Assembly: GCF_020382885.2 (NCBI RefSeq)
Contig: NC_058504.1
Span: 18,673,019 to 18,737,018 of the forward strand
Direction: 5' to 3'
DNA length: 64,000 nt
DNA from: Scatophagus argus
Lineage: Eukaryota > Chordata > Actinopteri > Scatophagidae
Shown here: one piece after another, positions 12,090 to 22,229 of the stretch
How positions within the stretch are numbered: position 1 is the first letter of the stretch
Layout of the letters: the number at the start of each line of letters is the position of its first letter
Position numbers and translations under genes: made by a program
The notes under the pieces: model-generated
Seen by the model: the letters and a program-made list of their open reading frames with translations, nothing else
Databases searched by the model: none
Told to the model about the DNA's origin: nothing

Positions 12090-14360
12090 TCTAACAATTC
12101 TTAGTTATGTGCTTGTTGGACCTTTTTAAAGGATCAGTTCATCCAAATTACAAAAACACAAACGTCTTCCGGTATGTAGCAAGATAGGAAATTGATTTGT
12201 TTTTAAATTTCTGGATAATTTACAGGATGTGATAAACTGGCAGTGGCTCACACATACCAAGTACTTGATGACAGATTAATTACTGAACAATAACTCTGTC
12301 AGTCTCACCTGTTGTTTCTGCCCTAGCTGGTTCTCCTACAGCGGCACTTTGACAGCTGTCCTCCTCCATTCTTTGCTGAATACATTCAAAATAAATCAAA
12401 GTAAATTAATTCAACATCTAATCACACAGGTTGGTCTGTTCCCACATGCATTTTGCAAAGTTTCTTGATACTCTATTTTGCTAATACATCTGTTCTAGAC
12501 TGTTTCCTGTCAGCAGCATCAGAGTTAAAGAGTCTAAAATGAAAGAAGACTTAACGTTAATGTTTCACAATCAGCAGTATCATTTTAAAAATCAGTTAGG
12601 ATCTACATACTGGAAACACATTCTGGTACGACTAAATTTCTTTATGGAAGAAACCATTAGCCAGATGTGAGTAAATTGGTCCAAACAACTGAACAACGAA
12701 TGAATTGATAGTAGACAACAGCGCTCTTTTTTTTTTTTTCTTGAGCCAACATGAATGTGAACATTCCTGTTCTTTAGAGAGACACATACTCTATTTTTCA
12801 AAACTGCATTTGAATCATGAATCATGAGCTTGATTTGTAAATGCCAATAATACCTTTCATGTTTTTATCCTGGCCATGAGCCAGACCCTGAAGACTATTG
12901 CTCAAGACTACGCTATACTGACACTCACGGCAATTTTCTGTTGCCTTTAATCAAACCTTGCGGTGTTTCCGCATGTTTGGGATTTTCATGACATTCCCAC
13001 TTTCTCTCCTGTTGCTTAAATTAATTAGATAGCTAATCACGCTGGTCGAGTTGTTCCGTTCCACGTGTGTTTTCTTGAGTTACTCTGTACTGTGTTTTGC
13101 TTATACCTCTGGTCCAGACTTTCTTGCTGCTCCTCATGAGCAGAAGCACTTTTAAGTCTTTTTTTCAAAGCATTTTTCAACAGCCTATGCATCTGGACTG
13201 AAGGGGCAAACATTTAGCAACTGAGCTAAAAAAATTAACATTTATGTTAACCATTTGCACAAGCAGTCAGTGTTAACTGTAGGGTTGTTCTGATGCCAGT
13301 AGCAGTAATACTGGTGAAAATTAAACAAGTGTACATGAATTAAATAAGACTAGAGATAAGACAATCCTTTACTGATCCCCAAAGGGGAAATTCAAGTGTT
13401 GCAGCAACTCAGGACAGAATAAGTACAGGAATAAGTACTGAAGGCAAAATACATACAATAGAAACAAAATATTCACACATACAAAGAGTAGACTGTGATG
13501 TATTAAATACAAAAACAACAACAAAACAACAGAATATACACGCAGCGTGTAATTATGGGGACTGAGATGAGAACTGAGATGTGCTTGAGCGCCACTAAAA
13601 ATGTCTAAAATTCACTATTGCTGCAACAGCAGCCGGTATTTTCTAATTTCACTGCTTAAACTTACAAAGCCACGATGTGATGTACACCTTTATACAGTGT
13701 TGTTTTCACTTGTAAGAAGTCTGGCGACGTGGTAAAAGAGAAGCAGAGGCAATAAAATGAGCAGGCTGTGGCTGATGATTGGGTGAAGCACAGGACTTTC
13801 CACCCAGAAGAGTGAGCATTGTGTCGTGTGTGAAAATTACCTTTTAGACTTAACTTACTTTCAGTTTATAAAAAATAATATTTTCAGCTTTCTGTTGCAG
13901 TTTGGTTTGTGTTAAAATAGATGCTTTTACATTGTTAGATGTGTTAAAAAAGCTTTGATAAAGGCAACTTGTCCCGTGTGCCAATACAGCAGCCGATGTT
14001 CTCTACCATGGTTATACTTACTATAACTGTTTTTATATATGAGAGTATGACATCAGCATACCTTTTCATATCCTCAAATGATAACTGGGCTGAAAACTCA
14101 AAAGTGTTTTTCGAGTAATTCTTGTTAACACTTATCTTTAATCATTAAAGCATTTAAATCAACCATAGTACTGATTTCTTTTGCTATGTTTAATTTCTTG
14201 CAGGTCCTGTCTATCATCATTATAATCTTCTCCTATGAGCAAATGTGCTTCTTCATATTTGTTTGTGTCTCCAGTTTCTTATAGAGTGGTGTGAACATTG
14301 CTTTTGCTTGGATCCCATTGTTATGATTATATAAATGACTGACTATAAAGAAGGAGTTTT
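12090..14360. other. mtmr7-cnot7 intergenic DNA with decayed dispersed repeats
   Basis: No gene is recognised. The interval contains a pair of related segments at 12402-12512 and 13017-13124. A third segment, about 13350-13545, starts with an AATCCTTTACTGATCCCC motif that resembles a common teleost interspersed repeat. Open frames are short and unconvincing. VPS37A, which human synteny would place between these two genes, is not found. Confidence 0.5.
13350..13545. repeat. Decayed interspersed repeat of teleost type
   Basis: The block begins with an AATCCTTTACTGATCCCC-like core followed by GGGGAAATTCA and GTTGCAGCA, then an A-rich stretch. I recognise this arrangement from repeats frequent in fish genomes (general knowledge), but I cannot assign a family name. 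Boundaries are approximate. Confidence 0.45.
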
Positions 14361-14361
14361 C

Positions 14362-14559
14362 TCATTTGAAAACCAAGATTATCCACCTGCCCTCATCAGA
14401 GAACAACAAATCAACAATATTACCTTTGAATTTGTTAAGGAGGATGGCGGCCCCTGTTGATTGTTGAGAGGAATGACAAAAATACCATTGGTCACCCCAT
14501 TGCGCTTTCCAAAACTTTTCATCACTGTCCACTAAATGAGCCTCCTGTAAGAATATCAA
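14362..14559 (-). pseudogene. LINE endonuclease-domain fragment
   Basis: A 65-residue minus-strand open frame reads like the start of an L1/Tx1-type apurinic endonuclease. It has FLQEAHL (the Gln-Glu-x-His type active-site motif), then FWKAQWGDQW, then GAAILLNK and DEGRWIILV in the usual order and spacing. It lacks the rest of the endonuclease and all of the reverse transcriptase, so it is a dead fragment. The minus-strand open frames at 15627-16319 could be upstream sequence of the same element, split by the later hAT insertion, but I cannot show this. Confidence 0.65.
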
Positions 14560-14845
14560 GCAAGCATTTTTTCATCTGCTTTCCTTTTGGTGCTATCACG
14601 AATACCTCTGACATATATTATTATAATTGACAGATATTATTTTAGGAAACTAAAAAGGAAGTCTGTCATAAGGAAAGAAAAATGCAAATTTGAAGTGGAT
14701 TTCTGTTAACAAACAATAAGAAGTGGTTAAGCAACAACTCTGAGACAGAGAATATCAGACATTAGTTTACCACCAAGAATGAAACTCTGAACACGAATAC
14801 CCAAGATAACGGGATGTTCTTACCAAAGGATTGAACGTATTGTTG

Positions 14846-14853
14846 GGTTAGGT
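14846..14853. repeat. hAT target-site duplication, left copy
   Basis: GGTTAGGT immediately before the left terminal inverted repeat, identical to the right copy. Confidence 0.93.
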
Positions 14854-15587
14854 CAGTGCTTCTCAAATAGTGGGGCGCGCCCCCCTGGGGGGGCGCGGGG
14901 CGATGCCAGGGGGGGCGCGTGTGACCCTGGGGAACATGCTTTTTTTGCCGTACTAGAATAAAGTGTAATTGCACATCCACTACAGTAGTTGGCAGTGGCG
15001 CTCTCATTGTCAGAGTGTGCGCAGGGAGTATTAGCTCTGTGGTGTAGCGGCTTTTTTGCACCGAGCAGGCGATATGAAGTGCAGTAAGCGAACCCTTAAG
15101 AGACAACATGAAGACATTTTTAACAGGGATGAGAAGAAAGGCGGAGAGCGACGAAGATAATGAGACAAAAGTAACTCACCCGAAAGCTAAGACGAGGAAA
15201 TATGATGAAGCATATGTAGCGCTTGGCTTCACTGTGACTACAGTGGGAGACGACAGACCGGTGTGTTTACTGTCTAAAAATGTTGGCAGCGGACAGCATG
15301 AAGCCAAATAAATTAAGGCCCCACTTGAAGACATTACATCCCAATCATGCTGATAAGCCGCTGGAGTTTTTTCAGCCAAAACGTGCCGAATATTGCCAAC
15401 AATCATCCCGCTTTGTGAATGCTACTTCAGTAAACCAGCGAGCACTGTTAGCATCATATTATTACATATTATTATTACTATTATTTATAGTCGCGGCGGA
15501 GAGTGGGGGGGGGGGGGGGGGGGGGCGCGAATTGTTTTCTACTTGCTGGGGGGGGGGGGCGCAACAGAAAATAATTGAGAAGCACTG
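14854..15587 (+). mobile_element. Non-autonomous hAT transposon (ZBED/Charlie-like), 734 bp
   Basis: The ends are terminal inverted repeats: CAGTGCTTCTCAA on the left and TTGAGAAGCACTG on the right. Both flanks carry the same 8-bp target duplication GGTTAGGT (14846-14853 and 15588-15595), which is diagnostic of hAT elements. Inside is a truncated, frameshifted transposase start resembling ZBED-type proteins: an RRKAESDEDNE segment, YDEAYVALGFTVTT, then in another frame HLKTLHPNHADKPLEFF and FVNATSVNQRALLASY. The second Cys of the BED finger is missing. The catalytic and dimerisation regions are absent, so this is an internal-deletion derivative. G-rich tracts lie just inside both ends. The perfect target duplication suggests a fairly recent insertion. 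Confidence 0.93.
15108..15470 (+). pseudogene. Broken hAT transposase N-terminus with BED-type finger
   Basis: Two overlapping plus-strand frames (about 15108-15311 and 15280-15470) together resemble the N-terminus of a ZBED-type hAT transposase. The reading frame changes between them near 15270-15290. Only the BED-finger region and the short following motif are left, and the rest of the gene was deleted, so no function is expected. Confidence 0.75.
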
Positions 15588-15595
15588 GGTTAGGT
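15588..15595. repeat. hAT target-site duplication, right copy
   Basis: GGTTAGGT immediately after the right terminal inverted repeat, identical to the left copy. Confidence 0.93.
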
Positions 15596-15626
15596 TGTAG
15601 ATAAGTAAACAGAATGTCTTACACTA

Positions 15627-16319
15627 TCAATAATGGCACCAGGACCCTGTCATTTGGTTTTCTTTCCATTCCATTCCACATGCTTGCTTGACAAGAGACC
15701 AGAGTTTATTTCTTGCAGTCTCCTGCTGCACTCTGGCAATCTCAGCTGCATTTTTCATGACCAGTTCTTCAAACTTTAAGAAGCAGTCATTCAGACCGCT
15801 GATAGCTTTGACATTAGAGACTTGCTTGGTGCAGATCTTCTTCAGGTGTGGACTTATCAGGTGGAGGTACACATAAGCCTGGCACTGAATTTTCAGGCTC
15901 CAACTCCATTATCAGGCCTCCTTTATGTTTCTTGGTGTCTCTCTTGGTCATCATGAATCATCACTTGTATGATTGCTAGCAAAACTTTGGCTAACAGCTA
16001 GCAGTTTATAAGGTGATTCGTTCACCTCAACATGCAAAAGTCCTCGATCGGTATCCCCCACATGTCCAATCAAGAAGACTCGATACAGGTAATTTCCGGT
16101 CTCCAGGTGCAAGCTCACTTCTTCCCCGCACTGCAGCCAGCGTCCAGATACAAGCTTACTAGCTCCCCTTGTGTCTGTTCTCCCATCAAAACCTGACCCA
16201 ATATTTATCTTGCTGGCCTTTCGGCATAAACATTTCACTCTCCTGAAATGTTGCCCACATATGTTGTGATTAGCGAAAGACCAAATGTAGTTATCAAATC
16301 CCCTCCCAGCAACCTTCAC
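15627..16319 (-). other. Unidentified minus-strand open frames
   Basis: Two consecutive minus-strand frames, 15951-16319 (122 codons) and 15627-15872 (81 codons), are longer and less repetitive than chance frames nearby. The first contains GRWLQCGEEVSLHLETGNY and FLIGHVGDTDRGLLHVE, which reads like a folded beta-rich domain. The second contains KFEELVMKNAAEIARVQQE, a likely amphipathic helix or coiled coil. A third minus-strand frame between them starts MMTKRDTKKHKGG. I do not recognise the protein. They could be ORF1 of the LINE whose endonuclease fragment lies at 14362-14559, or remains of a host gene. They do not resemble VPS37A. Confidence 0.35.
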
Positions 16320-16639
16320 AAATCTGATTTCTGTTCCCTGTCAGCTACTTACTGTCTTATTCTTATATAACTCAATCTCCATCCTCTCCTCAATTTTTTT
16401 CATGTACTTCCAATGTCTGTTTTAATTAATGATCTACCATTCAAATATTACACCAATATAGCAATCCCCGTGTGGACCAGCCCGTCTCCAAACAAAAGTG
16501 TACCTGAGAGCCTGGTTAACTTTTTCGTTTAATTGAGACTGTTGCCTGGGGACACCGTAAGTTGCTTGATCGATGTAATTTTAAAACCATTAGTCCAAAA
16601 AGATTGCAAAATAAAGAAGAAGAAAAGTCGGTGTTCTTG

Positions 16640-17003
16640 TATCCTCATCAGCCAATCACAACAGTGGGCGTTCCTGCGCTTTATGAACCAATCAGAGCAT
16701 TGGATTTGATAGGAACGCCCCGCCGCAGCTGCAATCAGACTCTAATGAAGAATTTTACACACGAGCGACATCACAGCCCTCTGGTGTCATATACATACCT
16801 TCGCACATGACGTTTGTTTTACGTGATGACGTCGTGTTGTAGACTCAGCTATGATGGCAGCCGTAGGTTGACTGACATCGATAGATTTCAGAATATCAAC
16901 TATTTAAAAGTTAGCGGAAAACCCCCGACACAATAACGTAGAGCAAATCATCAGTTTTCAGACAGTCCACACCTAAAACACACACCGCCCGGTTTGGGGA
17001 ACG
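16640..17003 (+). promoter_or_regulatory. cnot7: cnot7 promoter and non-coding exon 1
   Basis: A TATA-less housekeeping-type promoter. Two CCAAT boxes are at 16652-16656 and 16688-16692, a CRE-like TGACGTCG at 16827-16834, and a YY1-like ATGATGGCAGCCG at 16851-16863. The last probably marks the transcription start region, as in many YY1-type promoters (inference). A consensus donor, ACG then GTAAGTT, ends a likely non-coding first exon at 17003. The coding exon begins 690 bases later. Confidence 0.65.
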
Positions 17004-17693
17004 GTAAGTTCACGAAGCTACAGTGAGCATTGCAGTATCAAACTGGCATCGACTGTGTATCCGTGTGTATGAGTGTGCTGCTACTTGCCCATCTCTTTCA
17101 TGTGTTGCACACGCACTTACTCATCAGTCGAGCTTGGTGTCTGCCTCGAGAAATGTGCTGAAACTGTACACAGTCTCCCACTTCAGAGCCTCTGCTGTCC
17201 TGCCCATGTTAGCCCATATCTGTAGCCTGCTAACTGCTACGGGTAACCTAGCTAACCCAAAGTGCTGCTGAAAACTGCATGCGACGAGTTAATGCTAGCA
17301 GCCAAGCTCGCCCTGCTAAAGCTGAATAGGCAGGTTCTGTTCCCATGTCTGTTTGTATTCATGAAACTTTTTTAAAATCTTCAATTAACGTGAAGTGTCT
17401 CAGCAGAAAGGAAGCACAAACCGCTTTGAGATTAGCTTCCCTTGTGTTGAGACTGATATTGAGATGTCTGTGCCTGACCAGGTTGCATGTACATCATGTT
17501 ATAATGCAACGTTATTGTTATCCAAGTTGTTTGTCCCCATTTCTTGGATGTCTGGAGTAATGTGTTCTGTGTTTTTGTCCTTCCACCTCATATCATTTGG
17601 TCTGTCAGCAGATTGGGTCTGTGAACCTACTGTCTCAAAGCCTCTGTCTTTTTTCTTTTTGGCATATATCTCTTTGTATGGAGAAGTGGCACT

Positions 17694-20564
17694 ATGCCCG
17701 CAGCTACTGTGGATCACAGCCAAAGAATATGTGAGGTTTGGGCCAACAACCTGGAGGAGGAGCTGAAGAGGATCCGACATGTCATCCGAAAATATAACTA
17801 TATTGCTATGGTGAGTGGCTCCCCACAGGGAGGGCAAAACGCTGTCTGAGACAAACAGGTTTCCATTGTTACTAACAAAGTGTTTTGTCTTCTTACAGGA
17901 CACAGAGTTTCCAGGGGTAGTAGCCAGACCAATTGGAGAGTTCAGAAGCAACGCCGACTATCAGTACCAGTTACTGCGCTGCAATGTGGATTTGCTCAAG
18001 ATAATCCAGCTGGGCCTCACCTTCATGAATGAACAAGGGGAATATCCTCCAGGAACATCGACATGGCAGTTCAATTTTAAGTTTAATCTCACGTAAGGTT
18101 GCTTTTGTGCTTCTCTCACTCTTTTCACTCCTTATCTGGCTTTCAAATGTATGCATGGCATGTATTTGACATGTCTGGTTCTCTGTGTCATGAAATTGGT
18201 AAAAATTTAAACATAAAAGAAATTTAATGTTTTTAGCAACACAGATTCAAATGCAACATGTAGTCACATCGGATTAGAACTGCCCGATGTGTTCGCCTTA
18301 ATTATCCCACTAGCTAAGGAGAAAGCACCTCAGCTTGCTCACAGCTCACACAGATGAGATGTTAGTGTAAGTTACACATTTAGCTTCAGTGTTTGTTTAT
18401 TCATACTGCCCTGTAAAATACCAGTATTGTTGGCTCAAATGTTGTTTAAGGACAAAATTTGGAACTCTTTTAACTGCATACACTAACAAAGCACAAGACC
18501 TCAGAGACAGCTTTCAGAGTTCCTGCTACTTGTGTTCTTATGAGGTTCAGTTACTCATACCTGCTTGACAATGACAGTGTGACATGTGTTTGTCATCAGA
18601 GAAGATATGTATGCACAGGACTCCATTGAGCTCCTGACCACTTCAGGGATTCAGTTCAAGAAACACGAGGACGAAGGCATCGAGACACTGTACTTCGCAG
18701 AGCTGCTGATGACTTCAGGAGTGGTGCTCTGTGATGGGGTCAAGTGGCTGTCATTTCACAGGTATTCTGCTTACGTAACTGTTTGTGCATGCAGTCAGTT
18801 AGGAATGAATTGTGGCAGCTATACCGTACAATAGAGAGCACCAGTGCTGTGATTTCAGTCTTTAGAAAAATTGGAAAATTTACAGAAATCACACATTTTC
18901 GCAAGTATAAAAACTTAAACTCTGTTCATATTAGGTAATGATTTGTAGAATATGTGTTGTGAAAGTCCTGAATCAGATCTTTTTTGAGATAATGACCTTG
19001 TGTAGTTTATTGTCCTTGAATGTGTTTGCAGTCTTGTAAATTTTTCATAAGGGCTACAGGTACAAGCAGTGGAAAACAAATCCAGTCATCCTTTGTCATA
19101 GCACATTGGAGCTGACAGAAATTCGCAAAGCCGTGTGAACTGTGTGCTCTTTAAAAACAAAGCTAAAATCTGTGCACACGCTTGCTCATGTGTGTTTTGC
19201 AGTGGCTATGATTTCGGATATCTGATCAAGATTCTGTCCAATGCTAACCTGCCTGAGGAGGAGGTGGACTTCTTTGAGATTCTTCGCTTGTACTTTCCAG
19301 TTATTTATGATGTCAAGTATCTCATGAAGAGCTGTAAAAACCTGAAGGTATTTAAATAAGTATTCCAGCAGGTTGTGCAGAGTGTATCCTCTTTGAGTTA
19401 TTTTAAGGGTCACACCTTTGAGGCCATCAGGTTTTACTTTGACTAGAAGCATGCGTGTAGAGTGACTGACAGTGTTTTGTCTTTAGGGTGGGCTGCAGGA
19501 AGTAGCTGAGCAGCTGGAGTTGGAGAGGATCGGACCACAGCATCAGGCCGGCTCTGACTCCTTACTCACAGGCATGGCTTTTTTCAAGATGAGAGAGGTA
19601 GGTTCCTAAAGTCAGAGACATCTGTAGTATCCCACTGGAGTCCCACTAAAACCTTACAAAGCCAAAATACTACTGAAGCCCCTTAGACACTTGCACCCTC
19701 TTCTATGAGTCTGGTGGCAGTTTAACATGTTGGTCTCAGGTCTGACAATGTGTGACTGTGTAGCATCTCTTTTAACAAGTGTGAATTGAGTGCTGTCAGC
19801 ATAACATAAAGGCTTCAGCAGCAGGGAGAAGCATGTGTCTTGTGCCGTCCTCTACAGTTGCTTTAATTTTCATTTTAATTTGTTTTCCCAATCATCATGT
19901 CTTGTGCACAAAATAAATAAAATTATTTTAGAGCTCTGCTTTGCAACAACAACCCTGTTGGGTTTCAGAAGTGTAAATAACAAATAAATATTAATATTTT
20001 TTTTATATATTGTATGTACAAATTAAAATCTTGTTTTGTACAGCCATCAAAATATATTGAATTGAAATGTTTCATTCAATTTCTGTCACTTGCCTCCACT
20101 GGGCTTCAACTTGTCAGTTTGTTAAAAAACATTGTGGCTCTCTAGAAACGATCTACTGAAACGTCCACGTTTCTCAGAATGCTAATCTCCTTGTGAAAGC
20201 TGACCTTCTGAAATTCAAGGCTGATGAAGATGTAAAAGATAAAAGCTGACAGATTTAACCTGTGCCAGTCGCAGCATTGCTTACCACCACACAGAGTTGG
20301 GAAGAAACACTTCAGTGTATTTCACATGATGATGTTGTTCTAAGCAAACATTTGTGACCTGTTACAGGACAAAAAATGTTAAACGAATGTGTTTTGTTCT
20401 CAGTTTCTCTTTATTTTATTTTTTTTTCACAGATGTTCTTTGAGGATCACATTGATGATGCAAAGTACTGTGGTCACTTGTATGGGCTGGGCTCCGGCTC
20501 GGCCTACGTCCAGAACGGAACGGGGAACGCTTACGAAGAGGAGGCTAACAAGCAGCAGTCGTGA
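17694..20564 (+). CDS. cnot7: CCR4-NOT complex subunit 7 deadenylase (CAF1), 6 coding exons
   Basis: Catalytic poly(A) 3'-5' exonuclease of the CCR4-NOT complex, shortening mRNA tails in the cytoplasm. Coding exons: 17694-17810, 17899-18092, 18600-18761, 19203-19347, 19487-19597, 20433-20564. All phases agree and give 286 residues, one more than the mammalian protein as I recall it. The start [16 protein letters not shown] matches the family start. The DEDDh active site is intact: Asp40 and Glu42 in DTEFPG, Asp161 in GYDFGY, His225 and Asp230 in [10 protein letters not shown]. The C-terminus ends EEEANKQQS, where the mammalian protein has a single Q. The gene is almost unchanged from mammals. 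It converges on zdhhc2 and has a GAT-rich 3' UTR. The acceptor of the first coding exon was not fixed precisely. Confidence 0.98.
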
Positions 20565-20621
20565 CACCACATTTCTTCATGCACAATCAGTGCAGTCCTG
20601 AAGCCAAGCTTAGACAACCGA

Positions 20622-20673
20622 ATGATGATGATGATGATTATGATGAAGATGATGGTGATGATGATGATGATGG
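20622..20673 (+). repeat. GAT trinucleotide tract in cnot7 3' UTR
   Basis: Imperfect (GAT)n of about 52 bases, starting about 58 bases after the cnot7 stop codon. It makes a spurious acidic open frame in one phase. Confidence 0.9.
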
Positions 20674-21717
20674 AAGAACACAAAACATGCACACGTCATT
20701 TAGCAAGCTGCTTCTCATAGGCTCTGCTCACCTTACACAACTGAATTTGATGGTCAGAAAAAAAAACAAAACACACACAAAAAAAAATGCAGCTGGTCCC
20801 ACACATGCTTTCACTGGCTGCGTGTGTGTGAGTTTAGTTTTTTATTCCCATGAATAATGGGCGGCCTGGTTGGATCAATTCAATTTAACATGCTTGAAAA
20901 GATGGGGATTTTAGTTTTCCTAAAATGTTCTGTAGAAAACGTTTTGCACTTTAAAGCTCAAACCTGATTTTATATGGAAAGCTGAAAATGTTTCTGGTGT
21001 CTCTCTCTCCTCTTTGTTGCCTTTTCGACGTTCCAGATTTGCGTTGTGAACATGTAAACCTCTACTATCGCAACAACGGCTCTCACCATGCTCAGCCTTA
21101 ACGTTAGCTGCATTCTTATCTTTTAAAGTTTTATTTATTGTGCTGGTTGTCTGACATCGAGTAGTTTCAACACTAAGATGGAAGACATGTCAGTGTCGTC
21201 CCCCCCCTCCCCCATTGGAGCTCTCAGTGAGTCTGTTTATGTGCACACGAATATCTAATGTCTCAGTTTGTGTTCCCCCATTTGTTTATATGTTTGTAAT
21301 GACCCGAATAAGCTCTAATCTCACTGTGAGAAGCCTTTACAAGCTGGTGTATTCTGCTTATACAGAGAAGATACAATGAAAAGAGAGCATCATTTCTTCT
21401 TTATTCCTCATAGCTGTTTTCTGTTTTGCATTCATAATGGTGAGAGTAGTTGCATACATGAATTGTATACAGTATGTACCAGATGCATACTTTTCACTGA
21501 GAAATGTGAATTATTTGTGCGTGTAAATGACACAAGCACACATGGACAGAGATGAATCACCCCTCTACATGGTCTAGCGCTGATAACAACTAAATTCATC
21601 AGAAGAAGAAAACACTCGTCTGCTGTAGGATGTGTTGAGGTTACCCCAAGCTACTCTGTTGAGAGTAAATTTTCATTTTTAATGGAAGTTTAAGGTTTTG
21701 TAGAGTTTTAGTGTTGT

Positions 21718-21723
21718 AATAAA
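21718..21723 (+). promoter_or_regulatory. Candidate cnot7 poly(A) signal AATAAA
   Basis: Canonical hexamer about 1.15 kb after the cnot7 stop. Further plus-strand hexamers are at 21920-21925 and 22115-22120, so alternative polyadenylation is possible. Confidence 0.5.
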
Positions 21724-22114
21724 AGAAGGTAAAACTTTTACTCATTGGGGGAAAAAAAAATAACATTGCCTTTTAACATACATCTTTTGTTCCAGTGGAG
21801 TTAATTTCATTTGTAGTTCTGGCCTTTTGAATGCCGTTTTCTTTTCTTTTTTTTTTCTTTGTATCGCTCTCAAGTTCATTCATGCTGCGTAGAACAGCCG
21901 CATGTACTAAACAAGTTTGAATAAATGCCATGTTGTTGAATAGTATCCTGAATTTCCATAGGCGTGTGCTGAAGTGAGGCTCATTCTTTATTAACAGCCC
22001 CCCCACCGCAAAACAAGAAGAGACTGAACTAATAATCATCAATATTTTCACACTGTAAAGGAGTAAAACAAGAATATGCAATAAACAAGAGGAATGTTTT
22101 AAGATTATTTTGTA

Positions 22115-22120
22115 AATAAA
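22115..22120 (+). promoter_or_regulatory. Distal candidate cnot7 poly(A) signal AATAAA
   Basis: Canonical hexamer about 1.55 kb after the cnot7 stop. It would end the cnot7 transcript close to the opposing zdhhc2 transcript end. Confidence 0.4.
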
Positions 22121-22221
22121 GGCTTTAAACTTTTCTACCATAAAATGTTCTTGGACGTGACTTAAGATTCTTCTAAATGTGCTGCAAAGAGTCGGGAAGA
22201 AAAGGCTGAAGATGAGCTCAT

Positions 22222-22227
22222 TTTATT
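22222..22227 (-). promoter_or_regulatory. Candidate zdhhc2 poly(A) signal
   Basis: TTTATT on the plus strand, which reads AATAAA on the zdhhc2 strand, about 1.4 kb after the zdhhc2 stop. It implies that the convergent genes end within roughly 100 bases of each other. Confidence 0.45.
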
Positions 22228-22229
22228 CT

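Noticed and set aside
20561-20857. Acidic Asp-rich frame after cnot7
   Set aside because: It is a translation of the GAT repeat in the 3' UTR.
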